Shown here: in pieces, positions 5,681 through 7,175 of the stretch
Layout of the letters: each line of letters starts with the position of its first letter
Numbering within the stretch: position 1 is the stretch's first letter
Assembly (NCBI GenBank): GCA_902805985.1
Contig: CADCUW010000144.1
Location: 1-7,175, forward strand
Source: an uncultured Rubrobacteraceae bacterium
GTDB taxonomy: Bacteria; Actinomycetota; Rubrobacteria; Rubrobacterales; Rubrobacteraceae
DNA length: 7,175 nt
Direction of reading: 5' to 3'
Notes under the pieces: model-generated
The model's input: the letters and a program-made list of their open reading frames with translations, nothing else
Database searches by the model: none
What the model was told of the DNA's origin: nothing
Program-made: the position numbers and the translations under genes

Positions 5681-5901
5681 GCATCGGGTCTGCGGGTGAC
5701 AGGCCCGGCATGCTAAAGATCGCAGAGCGTGGACCGTGTTGGTTGGGAAAGGGAGGTAACGCTCTTGGCATCACGCTGAAGCCCTTGCAGTGGCTTGGGC
5801 GGAAGCTTTCTCGAAAGGACTACGTGCGAAACGTGCGTAGGAGGCTCTCTCTCCGAAGGCGCAAGCGTCGTGGGGACGCATAGGGAAAGGAGAAGTGACT
5901 A
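5681..5901 (+). promoter_or_regulatory. Structured leader upstream of the hydrogenase small subunit
   Basis: This stretch has several potential RNA hairpins. The first is 5685-5692 with 5700-5707 (8 bp including one G-U, 7-nt loop), immediately after the inferred start point. Next, 5724-5730 pairs with 5759-5765 (7 bp closing 28 nt). Then 5820-5828 pairs with 5832-5840 (9 bp including two G-U, AAA loop), overlapping a direct repeat ACGTGCG-AA-ACGTGCG. Last, 5865-5869 pairs with 5875-5879 (5 bp). The ribosome binding site AAAGGAG (5886-5892) follows directly. I could not match it to a riboswitch class I know; cobalamin, c-di-GMP and c-di-AMP types were considered. Such hairpins can occur by chance in GC-rich DNA. 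The same segment contains a possible small ORF, described separately. Confidence 0.35.
5710..5883 (+). CDS. Possible 57-residue very basic peptide upstream of the hydrogenase
   Basis: The frame opens at ATG 5710 and stops at TAG 5881-5883, 2 nt before the AAAGGAG of the hydrogenase small subunit, which would favour translational coupling. The product begins MLKIAERGPCWLGKGG and ends with a strongly basic tail (RRRLSLRRRKRRGDA), with no membrane segment. Against it: the ribosome binding site is weak (only CAGG 8 nt upstream), a strong hairpin ends 2 nt before the ATG, and third-position G/C is about 63%, well below neighbouring genes. A 58-codon open frame is not rare by chance at this base composition. 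I do not recognise the sequence. It may simply be untranslated leader. Confidence 0.22.
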   Translation: MLKIAERGPCWLGKGGNALGITLKPLQWLGRKLSRKDYVRNVRRRLSLRRRKRRGDA

Positions 5902-6960
5902 GTGACCGAGACCCAGGCTACCAGTTACGGGCCGGGGGTGGAGGAGGTCCACGTACTCTGGATCTCCGAGGGGATGAGTTGCGACGGGGACACCATCTCC
6001 ATCACCGCAGCTACCTTGCCAAGCATCGAGGACGTGTTGCTGGGCAACATCCCCGGGCTTCCCCAGGTGCACCTGCACAACAAGGTTCTTGATCCCTCGC
6101 TCGGTGGCGAGGACTACCTGAAAGTCTTCCGCGACGCGGCGAACGACGAGCTCGACGCCCCGTTCGTGCTCGTGATCGAGGGCTCGATACCAAACGAGAA
6201 CATAAACGGGGACGGGTACTGGACGTCCTTCGGCAACGACCTCGCGACCGGGGAGCCCCTAACCCTCAACTGGTGGATCGACAGGCTCGCCCCAAGGGCC
6301 TGGGCCGTGGTCGCCATCGGGACCTGCGCCACCTACGGCGGCATCCACGCGATGGCCGGCAACCCCACGGGCTGCATGGGCCTCGCTGACTACTTGGGGT
6401 GGGACTTCCGTTCCGTGGCAGGGGTGCCGATCGTGAACGTGCCCGGGTGTCCGGTCCAGCCCGACAACTTTATGGAGACGCTAACGTGGCTGCTATACCA
6501 GGCCGGTGGGATGTCGCCGATGATCCCGCTGGACGACCAGCTCAGGCCTACATGGCTCTTCGGGAAGACGGTTCACGAGGGCTGCGACCGGGCCGCCTAC
6601 TACGAGCAGGGTGACTTCGCCAGGGACTACAACTCGCCCAAGTGTCAGGTCAAGATCGGCTGCTGGGGGCCCGTCGTCAACTGCAACGTCCCCAAGAGGG
6701 GTTGGATGGACGGGGTAGGCGGGTGCCCAAACGTCGGCGGCATCTGCATCGGCTGCACCATGCCTGGCTTCCCCGACAAGTTTATGCCGTTCATGGACGA
6801 GCCGCCCGGCGGGACGCTCTCCTCGAGCATGACCAAGGTCTACGGCGCCATGATCCGGAGGCTCCGGAGCATAACCAACGACACGGTCAACAAGGAACCG
6901 AAGTGGCGTCACAACAAGCAGGAGCTCACTACCGGCTACAACCCGCGCTGGCCGAACTAG
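5902..6960 (+). CDS. hhyS: [NiFe]-hydrogenase small subunit, group 1h (actinobacterial, high-affinity type)
   Basis: This electron-transfer subunit carries three Fe-S clusters from the NiFe site to the acceptor. The start is GTG 5902, with AAAGGAG at 5886-5892. It is 352 residues with no Tat signal and no C-terminal membrane anchor, as in group 1h enzymes and unlike classical periplasmic uptake hydrogenases. The proximal-cluster motif is EGMSCDGD: Cys27 is present, but the usual second cysteine of CxxC is Asp30, matching the 3Cys-1Asp ligation reported for actinobacterial-type hydrogenase. Cys142 (GTCATYGG) and Cys183 (PGCPVQPDN) complete this site. The distal cluster uses His225, Cys228, Cys248 and Cys254 (HEGC...CQVKIGC). 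The medial region has Cys261, Cys275, Cys282 and Cys285 (NCNV, GGCPNVGGICIGC). It is followed by a large-subunit-like frame 14 nt downstream. Relatives scavenge atmospheric H2; that role here is inferred from the family. Confidence 0.93.
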   Translation: MTETQATSYGPGVEEVHVLWISEGMSCDGDTISITAATLPSIEDVLLGNIPGLPQVHLHNKVLDPSLGGEDYLKVFRDAANDELDAPFVLVIEGSIPNENINGDGYWTSFGNDLATGEPLTLNWWIDRLAPRAWAVVAIGTCATYGGIHAMAGNPTGCMGLADYLGWDFRSVAGVPIVNVPGCPVQPDNFMETLTWLLYQAGGMSPMIPLDDQLRPTWLFGKTVHEGCDRAAYYEQGDFARDYNSPKCQVKIGCWGPVVNCNVPKRGWMDGVGGCPNVGGICIGCTMPGFPDKFMPFMDEPPGGTLSSSMTKVYGAMIRRLRSITNDTVNKEPKWRHNKQELTTGYNPRWPN

Positions 6961-6974
6961 GGAGGAATGGATAA

Positions 6975-7145
6975 GTGGCTATCCGAGAGGAAATTCCGGC
7001 CGAATCCCGGAACCTTACGGAGATGTCGTGGGACCCGATCACGCGCATCGTCGGGAACTTAGGCATCTACACGAAGATAGACTTCGACAACCGCGAAGTG
7101 GTCGAGCCGTGGGTGGAGGCCGCAGAGAAGGCCGGGGAGGGATAG
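6975..7145 (+). CDS. hhyL: N-terminal segment of the [NiFe]-hydrogenase large subunit, ending at an in-frame TAG
   Basis: The frame starts at GTG 6975, with GGAGGA at 6961-6966, and stops at TAG 7143-7145 after 56 residues. Residues 14-39 (LTEMSWDPITRIVGN then LGIYTKIDFDN) match the start of group 1h large subunits as I know them. Relatives then continue with a sequence like 'STSSIFRGYS' and reach the first Ni-binding motif RICGICG. Here the frame instead reads REVVEPWVEAAEKAGEG and stops. Neither other forward frame contains the expected continuation before the window ends, so a single indel in this stretch does not restore it. Possibilities are a natural split gene with a stand-alone N-terminal module, a lineage-specific insertion interrupted by a nonsense codon or sequencing error, a read-through TAG, or a decayed copy. 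No Ni ligand is encoded here, so this piece alone cannot be catalytic. Confidence 0.72.
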   Translation: MAIREEIPAESRNLTEMSWDPITRIVGNLGIYTKIDFDNREVVEPWVEAAEKAGEG

Positions 7146-7148
7146 CTT

Positions 7149-7175
7149 ATGGAGAACGGGGCCAACGGGCGCATG
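7149..7175 (+). CDS. Start of a further coding region, cut by the window end
   Basis: ATG 7149 lies 3 nt after the TAG of the preceding frame and in the same reading frame, with a strong GGGGAGGG at 7134-7141 (7-nt spacing). Only nine codons are visible (MENGANGRM), too few for identification. From its position it could be the rest of the hydrogenase large subunit, or a separate protein. The good ribosome binding site favours real initiation over chance. Confidence 0.45.

Noticed and set aside
5685..5880. Known riboswitch (cobalamin, c-di-GMP or c-di-AMP type) upstream of the hydrogenase
   Set aside because: I could not find the conserved core boxes of these classes. A partial match to GGGACGCA alone is not enough.
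5902..5990. Tat signal peptide on the hydrogenase small subunit
   Set aside because: There is no twin-arginine motif or hydrophobic segment before the first cluster motif, which begins at residue 24.
5895..6092. GTG at 5895 as the start of a 65-codon frame or of the hydrogenase
   Set aside because: It is in a different frame from the small subunit. GTG 5902 gives the correct frame with suitable spacing from AAAGGAG.
6967..6974. ATG 6967 as start of the large-subunit gene
   Set aside because: It is out of frame with the WDPITRIVGN sequence and gives an unrecognisable product. GTG 6975 is in frame with good spacing from GGAGGA.
1..7175. CRISPR array, insertion sequence, tRNA or rRNA gene
   Set aside because: I saw no regularly spaced repeats, transposase motifs, terminal inverted repeats of IS type, or tRNA/rRNA-like sequence.

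Overview
The window is very GC-rich (about two-thirds G+C by eye), with densely packed genes, frequent GTG starts and strong G/C bias at third codon positions. The gene content points to a high-GC actinobacterium: a C5-pathway tetrapyrrole operon followed by an actinobacterial-type (group 1h, formerly group 5) [NiFe]-hydrogenase. A deep-branching aerobic lineage such as Rubrobacter would fit, but this is inference from style and gene content, not from a search.

Positions 1-5321 (+ strand) form a tetrapyrrole block. It starts with the 3' end of a precorrin-2 dehydrogenase/ferrochelatase (siroheme branch). Next come hemA (glutamyl-tRNA reductase), hemC (hydroxymethylbilane synthase) and a cobA-hemD fusion (uroporphyrinogen-III methyltransferase plus uroporphyrinogen-III synthase). 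These coding regions overlap by 25, 4 and 4 nt. A small, probably membrane-associated, unrecognised ORF follows after 5 nt, and after a 96-nt gap comes hemB (porphobilinogen synthase). Together they cover glutamyl-tRNA to uroporphyrinogen III apart from hemL, and the diversion of uroporphyrinogen III into precorrin-2, sirohydrochlorin and siroheme. The 96-nt gap before hemB holds a GC hairpin and a perfect 13-bp palindrome overlapping a -10-like hexamer, so hemB may also have its own promoter.

hemB converges on a small minus-strand glutaredoxin-like gene (5369-5599). A long hairpin (5336-5376) lies between them, overlapping the glutaredoxin stop codon. It is probably a shared terminator and resembles a GTAGGGGC-type dispersed palindrome.

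The 302-nt region 5600-5901 separates the divergent glutaredoxin and hydrogenase genes. It contains a palindromic ATTATAAT, which gives TATAAT on both strands, a TGTAC-A-GTACA palindrome overlapping a second -10-like element, and a leader of about 220 nt with several possible hairpins. The leader could also encode a 57-residue very basic peptide.

Positions 5902-6960 encode a complete hydrogenase small subunit without a Tat signal. Its proximal-cluster motif is Cys-Asp-Gly-Asp instead of the usual Cys-x-x-Cys, as expected for group 1h. The next frame (6975 onward) begins like the group 1h large subunit (WDPITRIVGNLGIYTKIDFD) but meets an in-frame TAG after 56 codons, before the first Ni-binding cysteine motif. 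An ATG with a strong Shine-Dalgarno sequence lies 3 nt later in the same frame. Either the large subunit is split or interrupted, or there is a stand-alone N-terminal module. This is the most unusual signal in the window, and it cannot be resolved here because the window ends 30 nt after the stop codon.
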